DNA of 51,147 nucleotides from Acidothermaceae bacterium (GCA_025934355.1 JAICYF010000003.1:1-51147), one strand, 5' to 3'; positions 1 to 8,413 are shown, counted from the first letter of the stretch. A program made the numbers and translations. The notes: generated from the sequence alone by a model not told the origin.

Positions 1-662
1 GCCGACATGTCGAAATCGTTGAGCAGCAAGGTCGCGCCAGGGTTGGCGGCTCGCGCCTCGTCGAACACCATGCGGATGATGCCGATCCGGCCGAGTTCGC
101 GCGAAATCCGGGTGATGCCGTTGTCGTACTTGTCGAAGATCGGCATGATGACGACCTCGTTGATGACGTCCCAGGCGTCGATGACGCCTTTGAAGTCGGT
201 GACCTCTCGCCGGATGCGCGCTTTCTGCGCGTCGATGATCTCGGCGTTCGACAAGCCGAGCAACCAGTCTGCGGTCACCGTGTGCCACGCCAACGGGTGG
301 CCTTTCACGAGACATCCCTTGTCTTGGAACCACTTCGCGGTCTTCAGCACCCGCTGCGTGTCGGGCTTGCCGCGTTCGGGCTCGAAGTTGCCCCAGTAAA
401 AGGGCAGCGTTGCGAAGTTGAAGACGTCGAACCAAAGGTCGGCCATCTTGTCGAGGTCCTCGCCATTCGCCGACGGCTGACCATTGACCAACTCGATGAA
501 CTCAAAGCCGATACAACCGAACAGGAACTTGTGTTTGCGCTGTGCCACGGTCACAGCTGTGTTGGCGAGCGGTCGTCCGTCGGCTTCGCGCACGGTCACG
601 GTCGCCGAACCACGGCGATGGGCCAGCTGCGGATCAACAGTGAACGAGCGGTCTTCGATCAC
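1..662 (-). CDS. Endo-1,4-beta-xylanase, GH10 family (partial, runs off left edge)
   Basis: The reverse strand is open from about 700 to base 1 and encodes the N-terminal part of a glycoside hydrolase family 10 enzyme, which hydrolyses xylan backbones. Visible GH10 landmarks are KGHPLAWHTVTADWL and DAWDVINEV; the E of the NEV segment is the usual acid/base position. An N-terminal beta-rich segment (ATVTVREADGRPLANTAVTV) precedes the barrel, as in many actinobacterial GH10 proteins. No signal peptide is visible. The start is taken as GTG at 662 because AAAGG lies about 9 bases upstream; an earlier GTG at 671 is possible. It follows the LLM oxidoreductase by 31 bp and may be cotranscribed. The C-terminal half, with the nucleophile Glu, is outside the window. 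Confidence 0.85.
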   Translation of the reverse strand, partial: MIEDRSFTVDPQLAHRRGSATVTVREADGRPLANTAVTVAQRKHKFLFGCIGFEFIELVNGQPSANGEDLDKMADLWFDVFNFATLPFYWGNFEPERGKPDTQRVLKTAKWFQDKGCLVKGHPLAWHTVTADWLLGLSNAEIIDAQKARIRREVTDFKGVIDAWDVINEVVIMPIFDKYDNGITRISRELGRIGIIRMVFDEARAANPGATLLLNDFDMS

Positions 663-693
663 GGTGTTCACACCTTTCTCGGACGACGTGAGC

Positions 694-1542
694 TCAGTCG
701 ATCAGCGGTCGCACTTCCTGCGCGACAAGCCGGATGAATCCCTCAAGGTCTGGGTCGTCAGGCGTCGGCTGAAACACGACGGTATCGGCGCCGGCGTCGA
801 TCCATCGGCGGGCGCCGGTCGCGAACGCGGCCGCGTCGCCGACGATGCTCACGTCATCGACGTTTTCGTAGCCCCAACGCTCGCCTTCGGCGGCCGTGCG
901 CGCTGCGGCATCCGGTCCCGTGGCGGCATGCACGTAGACCACAACCTGGTTGGCGCTGTTGCCGACCTGCCGCCGCTTCTCCTCGACCTGTCGCGGTGAC
1001 GTACCGCCGGTCAGGATCGTTCCGTCGGCGAGGTCGCCCGAAAGTTTCAAGGTGCGTTCGCCGACCGCGCCGACCAGGAGCTCCGGTCGCCGCGCCGGCG
1101 GCCAGTCCAACGCCACGTCGTCCAACTTCACGTAACGACCCTCGACCGCAACCCGCTCACCGGCGAGCAGGGCACGCAGCGCCGTGACGTACTCGCGGAG
1201 GAAGGTCATCGGTGATTCCGGGCGGTTGCCTACCTGACCCATCCAGTCGAGCACGCCGTGGCCGACGCCGATGCGTGCCCGCCCCGGAAAGAGCCGTTCG
1301 AGCGTGGCGATTTCCATCGCCGTGAGCGCGACGTTGCGCAGCGGCGCGGGCAGCAGACCGACGCCGACGCGAAGTCGAGTCGACCACGCGAGGATGGCCG
1401 CCGCGGTCGCTATGCCCGACTCCTTGAAGCAGTCTTCCCACAACCAAAGCTCCTCGAGGCCGGATTCGTCCGCGATCCGCACCACCTCGCGCAATCGCTC
1501 CGGCGGCAGATCTGGCAGGAAAACGACGCCTAACGAAGCCAT
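694..1542 (-). CDS. LLM-class (luciferase-like) F420/flavin-dependent oxidoreductase
   Basis: A 282-residue luciferase-like monooxygenase-fold protein. The family are TIM-barrel oxidoreductases using F420 or FMN. Recognisable segments are the N-terminal MASLGVVFLPDLPPERL, the strand SGLEELWLWEDCF, RLRVGVGLLPAPLRNV, and GRARIGVGHGVLDWMGQ, which resembles the cofactor-binding strand of the F420-dependent branch. The reading frame stays open upstream to 1920, but that part is antisense to the next gene; ATG at 1542 begins the typical N-terminus. It is divergent from the dehydrogenase at 1621 (78 bp between them) and is followed by the GH10 gene. The substrate cannot be told. It might act in the adjacent catabolic cluster, but this is inference from position only. 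Confidence 0.85.
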   Translation of the reverse strand: MASLGVVFLPDLPPERLREVVRIADESGLEELWLWEDCFKESGIATAAAILAWSTRLRVGVGLLPAPLRNVALTAMEIATLERLFPGRARIGVGHGVLDWMGQVGNRPESPMTFLREYVTALRALLAGERVAVEGRYVKLDDVALDWPPARRPELLVGAVGERTLKLSGDLADGTILTGGTSPRQVEEKRRQVGNSANQVVVYVHAATGPDAAARTAAEGERWGYENVDDVSIVGDAAAFATGARRWIDAGADTVVFQPTPDDPDLEGFIRLVAQEVRPLID

Positions 1543-1620
1543 CCGCTGATTGTGCCGCGTGTGGTCTACCAGCGCATGGGAAGGTGCCTCAAGACACGTC
1601 GCTCTGCGAAGGGACCTCGC

Positions 1621-2508
1621 ATGGCCGAGGCACGTTCGATCGCCGTCCTGGGCACCGGGATCATGGGCGCGCCAATGGCGCGAAACCTGGTCCGTACTGG
1701 GTTCTCGGTGCGGGTCTGGAACCGCACCCACGCCAAGGCAGCGCCACTGGCGGCCGACGGCGCCGAGGTTTGCGACACTGCCGCGCAGGCGGCCGATGGT
1801 GTCGACTTTGTGTTGACGATGCTCGGCGACGGCGCCGCTGTCGAGTCGACGATGACCGGTCGTGGCGACAATGGTCCGAACGTTCTCGAGACGATGCGCG
1901 ACCACTCGATCTGGCTGCAATGTTCGACAGTTGGCATCGACGCCTGTGAGCGACTTGGCCGACTTGCCGACGACGCTGGCGTCAGCTATGTCGACGCACC
2001 CGTGCTTGGCACGAGAAAGCCCGCGGAAGACGCGGAACTCAATGTGCTCGCGTCAGGTGACGACGCGCTGCGCGATCGTTGCGCAGAGGTCTTCGCTGCG
2101 ATCGGTCAAAACACCCGTTGGCTCGGACCAGCAGGAATGGGCAGTCGACTAAAACTCGTCATGAACAGCTGGGTGCTCGCGGTCACGTCGGCGGTCGCCG
2201 AAGCGGTCGCGCTTGCAGAGAATCTCGGCCTCGACCCTGCGTTGTTCTTGTCGACGCTGGAAGGGTCGCAGCTCGACACGCCGTATGCGCACCTCAAGGG
2301 CGAGGCGATGATTCGGCGCGATTTCACCGCGTCGTTCCCGTCAGGCGGCGCGGCAAAAGACGCGACACTCATCGTCGCCGCGGCAACGTCGTCCGGCGTC
2401 AACGCCGATGTGGCTCGTGCGGTGCTCCAAAAGATGCGCCGTGCGGTCGACGCAGGCCACGAGGACGACGACATGTCGTCGGCCTATCTCGTCACCGTGC
2501 CGTCCTGA
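1621..2508 (+). CDS. NAD(P)-dependent oxidoreductase, 3-hydroxyisobutyrate dehydrogenase family
   Basis: A 295-residue beta-hydroxyacid dehydrogenase. The N-terminal Rossmann motif is AVLGTGIMGAPMARNL, followed by the substrate-loop-like PVLGTRKPAEDAEL and the catalytic-lysine region GSRLKLVMNSW. Family members oxidise 3-hydroxyisobutyrate, tartronate semialdehyde or other 3-hydroxyacids with NAD(P). ATG 1621 was chosen over the upstream in-frame start at 1552 because AAGGGA lies 8 bases before it and homologues start close to the Rossmann strand. It ends 28 bp before the convergent end of the ABC permease. A 3-hydroxyacid dehydrogenase would fit a degradation cluster, but the substrate is unknown. 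Confidence 0.88.
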   Translation: MAEARSIAVLGTGIMGAPMARNLVRTGFSVRVWNRTHAKAAPLAADGAEVCDTAAQAADGVDFVLTMLGDGAAVESTMTGRGDNGPNVLETMRDHSIWLQCSTVGIDACERLGRLADDAGVSYVDAPVLGTRKPAEDAELNVLASGDDALRDRCAEVFAAIGQNTRWLGPAGMGSRLKLVMNSWVLAVTSAVAEAVALAENLGLDPALFLSTLEGSQLDTPYAHLKGEAMIRRDFTASFPSGGAAKDATLIVAAATSSGVNADVARAVLQKMRRAVDAGHEDDDMSSAYLVTVPS

Positions 2509-2536
2509 ACTGCCGCTCCTCACCTCCTCACCTCCG

Positions 2537-3580
2537 CTACGTGCGCTGGGTGCGCGACCACGCGTCGACACCAACCGCGAGCAGCAGGATCACCCCAAGC
2601 GTGATTTGCTCGTACAACGGGTTGACGCCGAGCAGGTCGTAGCCGTTGCCGACGAGCGCGATGAACAGCACGCCGGCGACCGTGCGCCAAATCGCACCGT
2701 CACCGCCAAGAATCGATGTGCCACCGACGACAATGCCGGCGAGCACCGTGAAAGCGAGTTGATTTCCGGACGACGCTTGCGCGCTCAACACCCGGGAAGC
2801 GTCGATGATGCCGGCGATTCCCGCTGCCGCACCACTTGCGGCGAAGGCGACGATGCGCACGCCTTTGACCCGCACGCCAGCGAGGCGCGCAGCCTCAGCG
2901 TTGCCGCCCGCCGCGTACAGGTAGCGGCCGGTTGTGGTGCGCGCCAGCAGCACGCCAAGCAACAGCACGCAGATCACCATGATCCAGATCGACGTGCGGA
3001 CGGTCAGAAAATCGGTGCGGGCTATCTTCGCGAAATCTGGCTTTCCGGTGAGCACGAGCAGGTTCCCGTTGGTGACGCGACTCGCGATGCCGCTGGCGAT
3101 GAATGACATCGCCAACGTGGCGATGAGCGAGTTGATGCGGAAGAACGTCGTGATGACGCCGTTCGCGAGGCCGACGAGCAGGCCTACCCCGACACCTGCC
3201 GCAATACCCAAACCGATGCTGTTGTGTTGCAAGACCTGGGCGGCGACAACACCCGAAAGCGCGTAGTTGGCGCCGACAGACAGGTCAATGCCTCCAGCAA
3301 CCAACACCAGCGTGCCGGCTGCCGCCATGATGAGCGTCGCGGACTGCTGATCCAGGATGTTCAACAGGTTGTTCTTGGTGAAGAAGGGTCCGCTCGAGGC
3401 CGACAGCACGACAAACAGCACTACCCGCGGGAACAGAATTCCGGCGCGCCTCCAGCGTGCGACGATCGGCGCACCGCCACCGAGCCGAGAAAGTCGCTGC
3501 GACCAGGGCGCCGACGCGCCCGCGGCGGCTGGCGCCGGTTGGCCGGCCGTCTTCCGCACGCGGCTGCGCTGCTCAGTCAT
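2537..3580 (-). CDS. Sugar-type ABC transporter permease (RbsC family)
   Basis: A 347-residue integral membrane protein with about eight to ten hydrophobic segments. The diagnostic segment LVAGGIDLSVGANYALSG is typical of the ribose/galactose permease branch (BPD_transp_2). It would form the membrane channel of the importer encoded by the three genes 6254 to 2537. ATG 3580 overlaps the end of the ATPase gene (stop at 3573) by 8 bp, implying translational coupling; the frame extends upstream to 3637 but only inside the ATPase gene. The N-terminal 35 residues are basic and Ala/Pro-rich. Confidence 0.92.
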   Translation of the reverse strand: MTEQRSRVRKTAGQPAPAAAGASAPWSQRLSRLGGGAPIVARWRRAGILFPRVVLFVVLSASSGPFFTKNNLLNILDQQSATLIMAAAGTLVLVAGGIDLSVGANYALSGVVAAQVLQHNSIGLGIAAGVGVGLLVGLANGVITTFFRINSLIATLAMSFIASGIASRVTNGNLLVLTGKPDFAKIARTDFLTVRTSIWIMVICVLLLGVLLARTTTGRYLYAAGGNAEAARLAGVRVKGVRIVAFAASGAAAGIAGIIDASRVLSAQASSGNQLAFTVLAGIVVGGTSILGGDGAIWRTVAGVLFIALVGNGYDLLGVNPLYEQITLGVILLLAVGVDAWSRTQRT

Positions 3581-5120
3581 CGGTCGCATCACCTGGCTCC
3601 TGCGTTTGATCGGGTCGCACCTCGGCGAACGCGGCATGCAGCACGTTCGCTTCGGTCATCTGGTCGTCGGTCAACTCCGCAACCACTCGTCCGCCCCGCA
3701 TGACCAACACGCGATGCGCGAGGCCAAGCACCTCCTCGACATCGGAGGAAATGACGACGACTCCGACACCCGCTTGCGCCTGCTCAACGATGAGGTCGTA
3801 GATCGCCCGGCGGGAACCCACATCGACACCGCGGGTCGGCTCGTCCGCCACCAGCACGGACGGCTTGCACAACAGAGCGCGCGCGAACAACGTCTTCTGC
3901 TGATTGCCACCAGACAGCCCTGCGATCGGCGAGCTCAACGAGGGGGCCTTGACCCGCACTTGTTCAAGCACCCCGCGCACTGCCTTTTGCTCGCGCCGAC
4001 GCCCGATCATGCCGCCTCGGCTGTAGTCGCTCAGGTTCGCGAGCGTGACGTTCTCGTCGATCGCGCGCTGCAAGACCAACCCTTGCTCTTTGCGAGACTC
4101 GGGAATCATCACCACGCCGCGACGCAGCGCGTGCCGTGGCGAGCGCAGGGCCACCTGTTTGCCGTGCAAGCGCACATCTGCGCTGACGGCAGGTGCGGCG
4201 CCGGTGAGCGCGCGGGCCAGCTCGGTGCGCCCGGCACCCACCAGGCCCGCCAGCCCGACAATCTCGCCCGCCCGCACCTCGATTGAGACGTTGTTGACAC
4301 CTGGCGCCGTGACGTCGCTCGCCGCGAACACGACCGGCGCGTCGGACGACGGCCGCGGCGGCTTGTCAGGAAAGACCGACTCCAACGTTCGGCCCAGCAT
4401 GCCTTCGATCAGCGAGGCGTTGTTCTCATCGCGAGCTGGCGCGGTGCGCACGTGCCTTCCATCACGCAATATCGTCACCGTGTCGGCGAGTTGCAGCACC
4501 TCCGACAAGAAGTGCGAGATGAGGACGACGGTGTGCCCGGTGCCCGCCAGATGTTTGATGACGGCATGCAGGCGAGCGGTGTCGGGCCCTGACAGCGCGG
4601 CGCTCGGCTCGTCCATGATGATCATCGAGGCGCCCCGTGAGAGCGCCCGTAAAATCTCGACCTTCTGTTGGTCGGCGGTTCGTAGACCGCCGACTAACGC
4701 CGCCGGGTCCAAGTCGAAACCGGCTTCTGCCGCTAGTGCGTTGAACGCCTTGCGCAGCGCCCGCGGCCTGAGGAACGCGCCAGCCGCCGGCTCCGAGCCC
4801 AGAAACACATTCTGTTCGACGCTGAGATGAGGCACTAGCGCGAGCTCTTGCGCGATCGACGCGATCCCATGAAGCAGCGCGTCGCGCGGTGATCGCAGCG
4901 TCACTGGAACCCCGGCTATGACGATTGAGCCGGCGTCCGGCGGCATCACGCCAGCGCAGATTTTGCTCAGCGTCGACTTGCCGGCGCCGTTCTCGCCGAC
5001 CAACGCGTGCACCGAGCCGGCCGCGATTCGCACGGTGACATCGTCGAGGGCTTGCACCCCGCCGAATCGCTTGCTGATGTTCAGCAATTCCACGTGCGGC
5101 TCGCGGCCGGCTGTCGTCAT
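3573..5120 (-). CDS. Sugar-type ABC transporter ATPase, duplicated (RbsA/MglA family)
   Basis: A 515-residue tandem ATPase. Domain 1 has Walker A GENGAGKST, a degenerate signature (LRTADQQKVEI, as usual in this family) and Walker B IIMDEPSAAL. Domain 2 has the altered P-loop GLVGAGRTELARAL, a good signature LSGGNQQK and Walker B VLVADEPTRGVDVG. This asymmetric pattern defines the RbsA/MglA/XylG group that energises uptake of sugars, nucleosides and similar small polar molecules. It lies 33 bp after the binding-protein gene and overlaps the permease gene. No clear Shine-Dalgarno sequence precedes ATG 5120; a start a few codons downstream cannot be excluded. Confidence 0.94.
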   Translation of the reverse strand: MTTAGREPHVELLNISKRFGGVQALDDVTVRIAAGSVHALVGENGAGKSTLSKICAGVMPPDAGSIVIAGVPVTLRSPRDALLHGIASIAQELALVPHLSVEQNVFLGSEPAAGAFLRPRALRKAFNALAAEAGFDLDPAALVGGLRTADQQKVEILRALSRGASMIIMDEPSAALSGPDTARLHAVIKHLAGTGHTVVLISHFLSEVLQLADTVTILRDGRHVRTAPARDENNASLIEGMLGRTLESVFPDKPPRPSSDAPVVFAASDVTAPGVNNVSIEVRAGEIVGLAGLVGAGRTELARALTGAAPAVSADVRLHGKQVALRSPRHALRRGVVMIPESRKEQGLVLQRAIDENVTLANLSDYSRGGMIGRRREQKAVRGVLEQVRVKAPSLSSPIAGLSGGNQQKTLFARALLCKPSVLVADEPTRGVDVGSRRAIYDLIVEQAQAGVGVVVISSDVEEVLGLAHRVLVMRGGRVVAELTDDQMTEANVLHAAFAEVRPDQTQEPGDATDD

Positions 5121-5153
5121 CGTCGTTGTTGTCGTTGTCTGACTAGTGGCTGA

Positions 5154-6254
5154 TTAGCCTGGCCACTCGGCGGTGAACTTGTCGACGTTGGCTTTCGTCA
5201 CAATGCCTTGGTCTGGCAACTGCGACAGTGGGTCCAGACCGCCGGTGACGGTGTTGCCGCGGATCGCCTTGACGAGCGACTCGACGCCGATCTGCCCCTC
5301 AGAAGCTGGGTCTTGCATCACGGTGCCGAACCAGCTGCCGGCCTTCACTCCGTTCAGGCCGGCGGCGCTGCCGCCGTAGCCGACGAGCAACACCTTGCCG
5401 GTTTTCTTTGCGGCGTCGAGTGCCTGTACCGCGCCTTCGATGCCCTGGTCGGATCCGACGATGACATTGATGTCGGGGTGGGCGGTGAGCATGTTTTGCA
5501 CGGCCTTGAGGCCGCCCGCCGGGGTGAAGAAGTCTTCGCCTTCCGCGACCACCTTCACCGGCGATGACGCGGTCGCGGCACCGAACGCCTTGTTGATCGC
5601 GACGTCGAGCGACGATGCCTTGATGTCGTATAGGTAGCCCGCCTTGCACGGGTTCAGGTTCGCCGACGCGCAGGCCTGTACAGCCAGCTGCCCCAACTTG
5701 GTGCCCATGTCAGTTGGCACGAACGCGATGTTCGCCGACAAGCCCTGCACCTGGGGTTGCACTGTCGTCAAATCAGCGCCGAGCACCTGGTCGATGTTGA
5801 CGACCTTGATGCCTTTGTCGATGGCCTGCTTCACCAGGTCGGTGAGGCCGGTGCCGAAAATCGGCTGCACGATAATGCCGTCGTATTTGCCGGTGCCGAT
5901 GGCGTTTTGCAGTTGGGAGAACTGTGCGTTCGGATCGTTGTTGGCGTCGAAGACGGTGAGCTTCGCATTGCCTGCTGACGCCGCAGCTTGCGCGGCTGCG
6001 AGCATCGGCGCGTCGTAACTGTTTGCGACCGCAAACGACAGATACGCAATCTGCAGCGTCTTGCCGGAGTTGGCGGTGTCACTTGGCGCCGGCGTCGCAC
6101 TCGTGTTCGACGACGGCGCCGACGACGCCGGTGGGGGCGCGCTCGTTGCCGAACTTGCTTTCGTGGAATTGCTGGAACAACCAGCAACCGCGGCCGCCGC
6201 GGCAAGTGCCGCGACACCCGCCGTCGCAAGGTGACCGGGTCGACGAACTCGCAT
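5154..6254 (-). CDS. Substrate-binding lipoprotein of sugar-type ABC importer (Peripla_BP_4)
   Basis: A 366-residue type 1 periplasmic-binding-fold protein. A basic N-terminus, an Ala-rich hydrophobic stretch and lipobox VAGC (Cys26) mark it as a lipoprotein, followed by a Ser/Thr/Pro linker to about residue 65. The binding fold begins at LQIAYLSFAVANSYDAPML and includes YDGIIVQPIFGTGLTDLVKQ and VIVGSDQGIEGAVQAL, typical of RbsB-like proteins. AGGGAGG lies just upstream of ATG 6254. As first gene of the importer operon it should be the most expressed. It follows an operator-rich 350-bp region that shares sites with the amidohydrolase and CoA-transferase genes. The ligand is unknown; the neighbours argue for an aromatic, heterocyclic or nucleoside-like molecule over a simple sugar. 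Confidence 0.92.
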   Translation of the reverse strand: MRVRRPGHLATAGVAALAAAAAVAGCSSNSTKASSATSAPPPASSAPSSNTSATPAPSDTANSGKTLQIAYLSFAVANSYDAPMLAAAQAAASAGNAKLTVFDANNDPNAQFSQLQNAIGTGKYDGIIVQPIFGTGLTDLVKQAIDKGIKVVNIDQVLGADLTTVQPQVQGLSANIAFVPTDMGTKLGQLAVQACASANLNPCKAGYLYDIKASSLDVAINKAFGAATASSPVKVVAEGEDFFTPAGGLKAVQNMLTAHPDINVIVGSDQGIEGAVQALDAAKKTGKVLLVGYGGSAAGLNGVKAGSWFGTVMQDPASEGQIGVESLVKAIRGNTVTGGLDPLSQLPDQGIVTKANVDKFTAEWPG

Positions 6255-6328
6255 GCGTGCCTCCCTGGCAGCGGGTCGTTCGGGGCGACGCCGGTGTTAC
6301 CTGACGTGCTGGCACCGCTCCGATTCCT

Positions 6329-6353
6329 CGGACATTCGTCCGCTGTACGGACA
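6329..6353. promoter_or_regulatory. Putative IclR-type operator before importer operon (three half-sites)
   Basis: The sequence reads CGGACATTCGTCCG (6329-6342), then 5 bp, then a third half-site CGGACA (6348-6353). The same layout occurs at 9297-9321 and 8192-8216. It is 75 bp upstream of the binding-protein start, a fitting place for control of the importer promoter. A palindrome plus one extra direct half-site is the known layout of PcaU/PobR-type IclR operators. That the IclR protein at 8414 binds here is inferred. Confidence 0.6.
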
Positions 6354-6372
6354 GTGGTCTTGATGGAGAACT

Positions 6373-6386
6373 GTTGTACGGACAAC
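6373..6386. promoter_or_regulatory. Dyad containing CGGACA half-site
   Basis: GTTGTACGGACAAC is an inverted repeat (GTTGT / ACAAC around ACGG) that includes one CGGACA half-site. It lies 20 bp beyond the three-half-site operator in the importer promoter region and may be an accessory site. It lacks the standard spacing, so this is tentative. Confidence 0.3.
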
Positions 6387-6448
6387 GAGCGCTGTCAATA
6401 CTGCGAGGAGCACGATTTGATAAGGCTTTCTGCTTGCCCGGCCAAGGG

Positions 6449-6462
6449 CGGACAGCTGTCCG
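6449..6462. promoter_or_regulatory. Perfect palindrome CGGACAGCTGTCCG, probable auxiliary IclR-type operator
   Basis: This 14-bp perfect palindrome matches the CGGACA-NN-TGTCCG core found at 9297 and 6329, but no third half-site lies 5 bp to either side. It sits between the amidohydrolase terminator and the importer promoter and may permit looping or a second contact. The rest of the 6255-6608 gap holds the operator at 6329, the dyad at 6373 and the terminator at 6481; no gene is seen in it. Confidence 0.5.
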
Positions 6463-6480
6463 TATTGTGAGCCGCGCAAC

Positions 6481-6522
6481 AAAAAGATCGGTAGGCCACG
6501 CCGTGTGGGCGTGGCCTACCGA
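6481..6522 (-). terminator. Rho-independent terminator of the amidohydrolase gene
   Basis: A perfect 15-bp inverted repeat (6488-6502 and 6508-6522) with a 5-base loop. On the minus strand it is followed at once by TCTTTTTG, a proper T-tract. It lies about 87 bp downstream of the amidohydrolase stop and would insulate that gene from the importer operon read in the same direction. Confidence 0.85.
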
Positions 6523-6608
6523 CCTCGCGACCGCTCCCTGCAGTTCGCCCAACCGCGAGAGGTGGCCGTCGCGTCAGCGGGTTAGCTCAGCGCGTTATCG
6601 CGCCAAAC

Positions 6609-8099
6609 TCAGCGCTTCCATTGCGCGCTGTCCGAACCCCAATCGGTGTACGTGTAGGGGTTGTCGAGCACCTTCTTCTCAGGGATCTCCGGGTTCATGC
6701 CGGCGCTCCACGCCTCTTCGCCCAGCTGCGACTGCAAATACTCAACCGTGCTTTCGACCGCCTTCCGGGCCTTGCCCAGGTCGACGCCAACGAGTGCGTG
6801 GTTGTGCTTGACCAATCGGCCGTTCACCACCACCGAGTGCACATCGCCGCGCTGCGCCTGGAAGACCACGTGCCCGTAGGGATTTAGCACCGGGAACATT
6901 GCGGGCGACGCGTCGTTCTTGATGAGGACGAGGTCAGCCTTCTTACCGCGTTCGACGCTTCCGACGGCGCTTTCCATACCTAGCGCTTGGCTGCCACCAC
7001 GTGTCGCCCAGCCGACGACGTCCTCAGCCCGCAACTCGCAATGCGTCACCGTCTCCTGACGGGCGTGGTGGTCCAGGTGACAGCGGCTGCGGTCGGCGCT
7101 CAACGTCGTCCGCATCGCCGTGAACAGATCGCCGCTCCACCAAACGCTGGTGTCCATTGACAGCGAAACCGGGATGTCGTGCTTGCGCAACTGGAACGTT
7201 GGCGGGTAGCCCTGGCCGGCACTTTGCTCGCTTTCGGTCGAAACCGAAACGGACCCGCCGGTGGCGGCGATGCGGTGGTAGGAGTCGGAGGTCAGCGTCG
7301 CGGCGTGCACGTAAATCGTGCCGGGTGTCATGAAGCCGTTCTCATACATCAACTTGATGCCGTCGTCGTTCGTGGCGCCCCACACGCCCGCGTGCGTGGT
7401 CACGGGCGCGCCGAGCTCGCGAGCCACCTCGAACGCGGCCCGCTCCTTGAACGCGGGATCGCCCGGGACGTCGAAGGCTAGCTGGAAGCCGAGCATGTCG
7501 CCGCGCCCGGCAAGCCGGCGACTCACGAAATCACGAAACTCCGGCGCCGTCGACCACTCCCACGGGCCAGCCTGGATGTTTCCGTAGGCGAGCACGAATC
7601 GGCCAGGAACCTCTTCGAGCGCGTCGACCGCGGCTTCGGCGTGGTCGATGGTCTGCAAGCCGTGCGACCAGTCGACCGTCGTCGTCACGCCGGCGTCGAT
7701 CGACTCAATGGCCGACAGCAGGTTGCCCGCGTAGATGTCCTCGGGACGGAAGATCTTTCCCCACTCGAGGTAGTACCAGACGAAGTATTGGGTCAACGTC
7801 CAGTCGGCGCCGTAACCGCGCATCGCCGTTTGCCACATGTGCCGATGCGTGTCGATCATGCCCGGCATGAGCAGTCCGCCGGTCGCGTCGACCTCCACCG
7901 CATCGGACGGCGCGGCCAGGGCCGGCCCGATTTCCGCGATGCGCTCGCCAACGACGAGCACGTCGGTGTCGGTGAGCACCCTGCGCTGATCGTCCATGGT
8001 GAGCACGGTGGCATGGCGGAAAACCACCGGGCGGCCAGCATCTGGTGCCGCCGCCGAGTCAGGTGCCGCAGGGAAAGGGGTGTCGGACGAGTTAGTCAT
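6609..8099 (-). CDS. Amidohydrolase-superfamily hydrolase/deaminase (AtzB/TrzA/guanine-deaminase-like)
   Basis: A 496-residue metal-dependent hydrolase. After a small N-terminal beta domain comes the metal motif MIDTHRHMW (His85, His87). Further candidate ligands are His in TTHAGVWG, His in YVHAATL and Asp in SLSMDTSVWWSGD. This HxH...H...H...D arrangement fits the deaminase/chlorohydrolase branch acting on aminated or halogenated heterocycles. The C-terminus rebuilds the composite domain (KADLVLIKND, VVVNGRLVKHNH). ATG 8099 is preceded by GAAGGAG at good spacing, so the longer open frame upstream, which translates a tandem repeat, is not used. Between start and operator lie five 15-bp repeats. 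The gene is divergent from iclR and probably starts the pathway by hydrolysing the imported compound; its substrate is unknown. Confidence 0.88.
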   Translation of the reverse strand: MTNSSDTPFPAAPDSAAAPDAGRPVVFRHATVLTMDDQRRVLTDTDVLVVGERIAEIGPALAAPSDAVEVDATGGLLMPGMIDTHRHMWQTAMRGYGADWTLTQYFVWYYLEWGKIFRPEDIYAGNLLSAIESIDAGVTTTVDWSHGLQTIDHAEAAVDALEEVPGRFVLAYGNIQAGPWEWSTAPEFRDFVSRRLAGRGDMLGFQLAFDVPGDPAFKERAAFEVARELGAPVTTHAGVWGATNDDGIKLMYENGFMTPGTIYVHAATLTSDSYHRIAATGGSVSVSTESEQSAGQGYPPTFQLRKHDIPVSLSMDTSVWWSGDLFTAMRTTLSADRSRCHLDHHARQETVTHCELRAEDVVGWATRGGSQALGMESAVGSVERGKKADLVLIKNDASPAMFPVLNPYGHVVFQAQRGDVHSVVVNGRLVKHNHALVGVDLGKARKAVESTVEYLQSQLGEEAWSAGMNPEIPEKKVLDNPYTYTDWGSDSAQWKR

Positions 8100-8115
8100 G
8101 TTGTGCGGCTCCTTC

Positions 8116-8190
8116 ACCGTGCCGAATTTCGCCGTGCCGAATTTCGCCGTGCCGAATTCCGCCGTGCCGAATTCCGCCGTGCCGAATCTG
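8116..8190. repeat. Five tandem 15-bp repeats in the amidohydrolase leader
   Basis: Unit GCCGTGCCGAATTTC (plus strand) occurs five times head to tail at 8116, 8131, 8146, 8161 and 8176, with small changes (AATTTC, AATTTC, AATTCC, AATTCC, AATCTG; the first unit begins ACC). The block lies exactly between the Shine-Dalgarno of the amidohydrolase (8100-8115) and the operator at 8192-8216, so it is a spacer or leader element. The unit length equals five codons, so the antisense frame reads a pentapeptide repeat, which I do not regard as coding. Copy number may vary by slippage. Confidence 0.95.
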
Positions 8191-8191
8191 A

Positions 8192-8216
8192 CGGACGTTC
8201 GTCCGCATGGCGGCCA
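8192..8216. promoter_or_regulatory. Putative IclR-type operator before amidohydrolase
   Basis: CGGACGTTCGTCCG (8192-8205), 5 bp, then CGGCCA (8211-8216), a one-mismatch third half-site. It has the same order, spacing and strand orientation as the sites at 6329 and 9297. It lies next to the tandem repeats, about 95 bp upstream of the amidohydrolase start. The rest of the 8100-8413 gap contains the repeats, this site, the partial site at 8316 and the iclR leader; no gene is seen. Confidence 0.6.
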
Positions 8217-8315
8217 GACTGTGTCGCTCACGATGCGACGGTCCGCCGTCGATGTCAAGAGCCTTCGACGGAAGCGCGCTGGCCGGACCATCGTCGTCCG
8301 CGCGTGGTTGTTCGT

Positions 8316-8332
8316 CGTCCGCGTGACGGACA
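8316..8332. promoter_or_regulatory. Partial IclR-type operator upstream of iclR
   Basis: CGTCCG (8316-8321), 5 bp, CGGACA (8327-8332): the second and third half-sites of the three-part operator, with the first half (8308-8313, TTGTTC) degenerate. It lies about 80 bp before the regulator start and may be a weaker autoregulatory site. Confidence 0.45.
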
Positions 8333-8413
8333 AACCGCCATTCACCCGTTACAGTCGTCGCGACGAAGTCCGAAAAGGTCCGCTCGTTGACCGGTCGACC
8401 CTGGGGTGAGCAC

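Noticed and set aside
5121-5153. GTCGTTGTT microrepeat between binding-protein and ATPase genes
   Set aside because: Too short and imperfect to separate from low-complexity intergenic sequence.
8116-8190. Short CRISPR-like array
   Set aside because: The 15-bp units are directly adjacent with no spacers, and no cas gene is nearby.
8100-8345. N-terminal extension of the amidohydrolase with an FGTAE/FGTAK pentapeptide repeat
   Set aside because: The frame is open only because 15-bp repeats keep frame. A strong GAAGGAG precedes ATG 8099, and the operator would lie inside the coding part.
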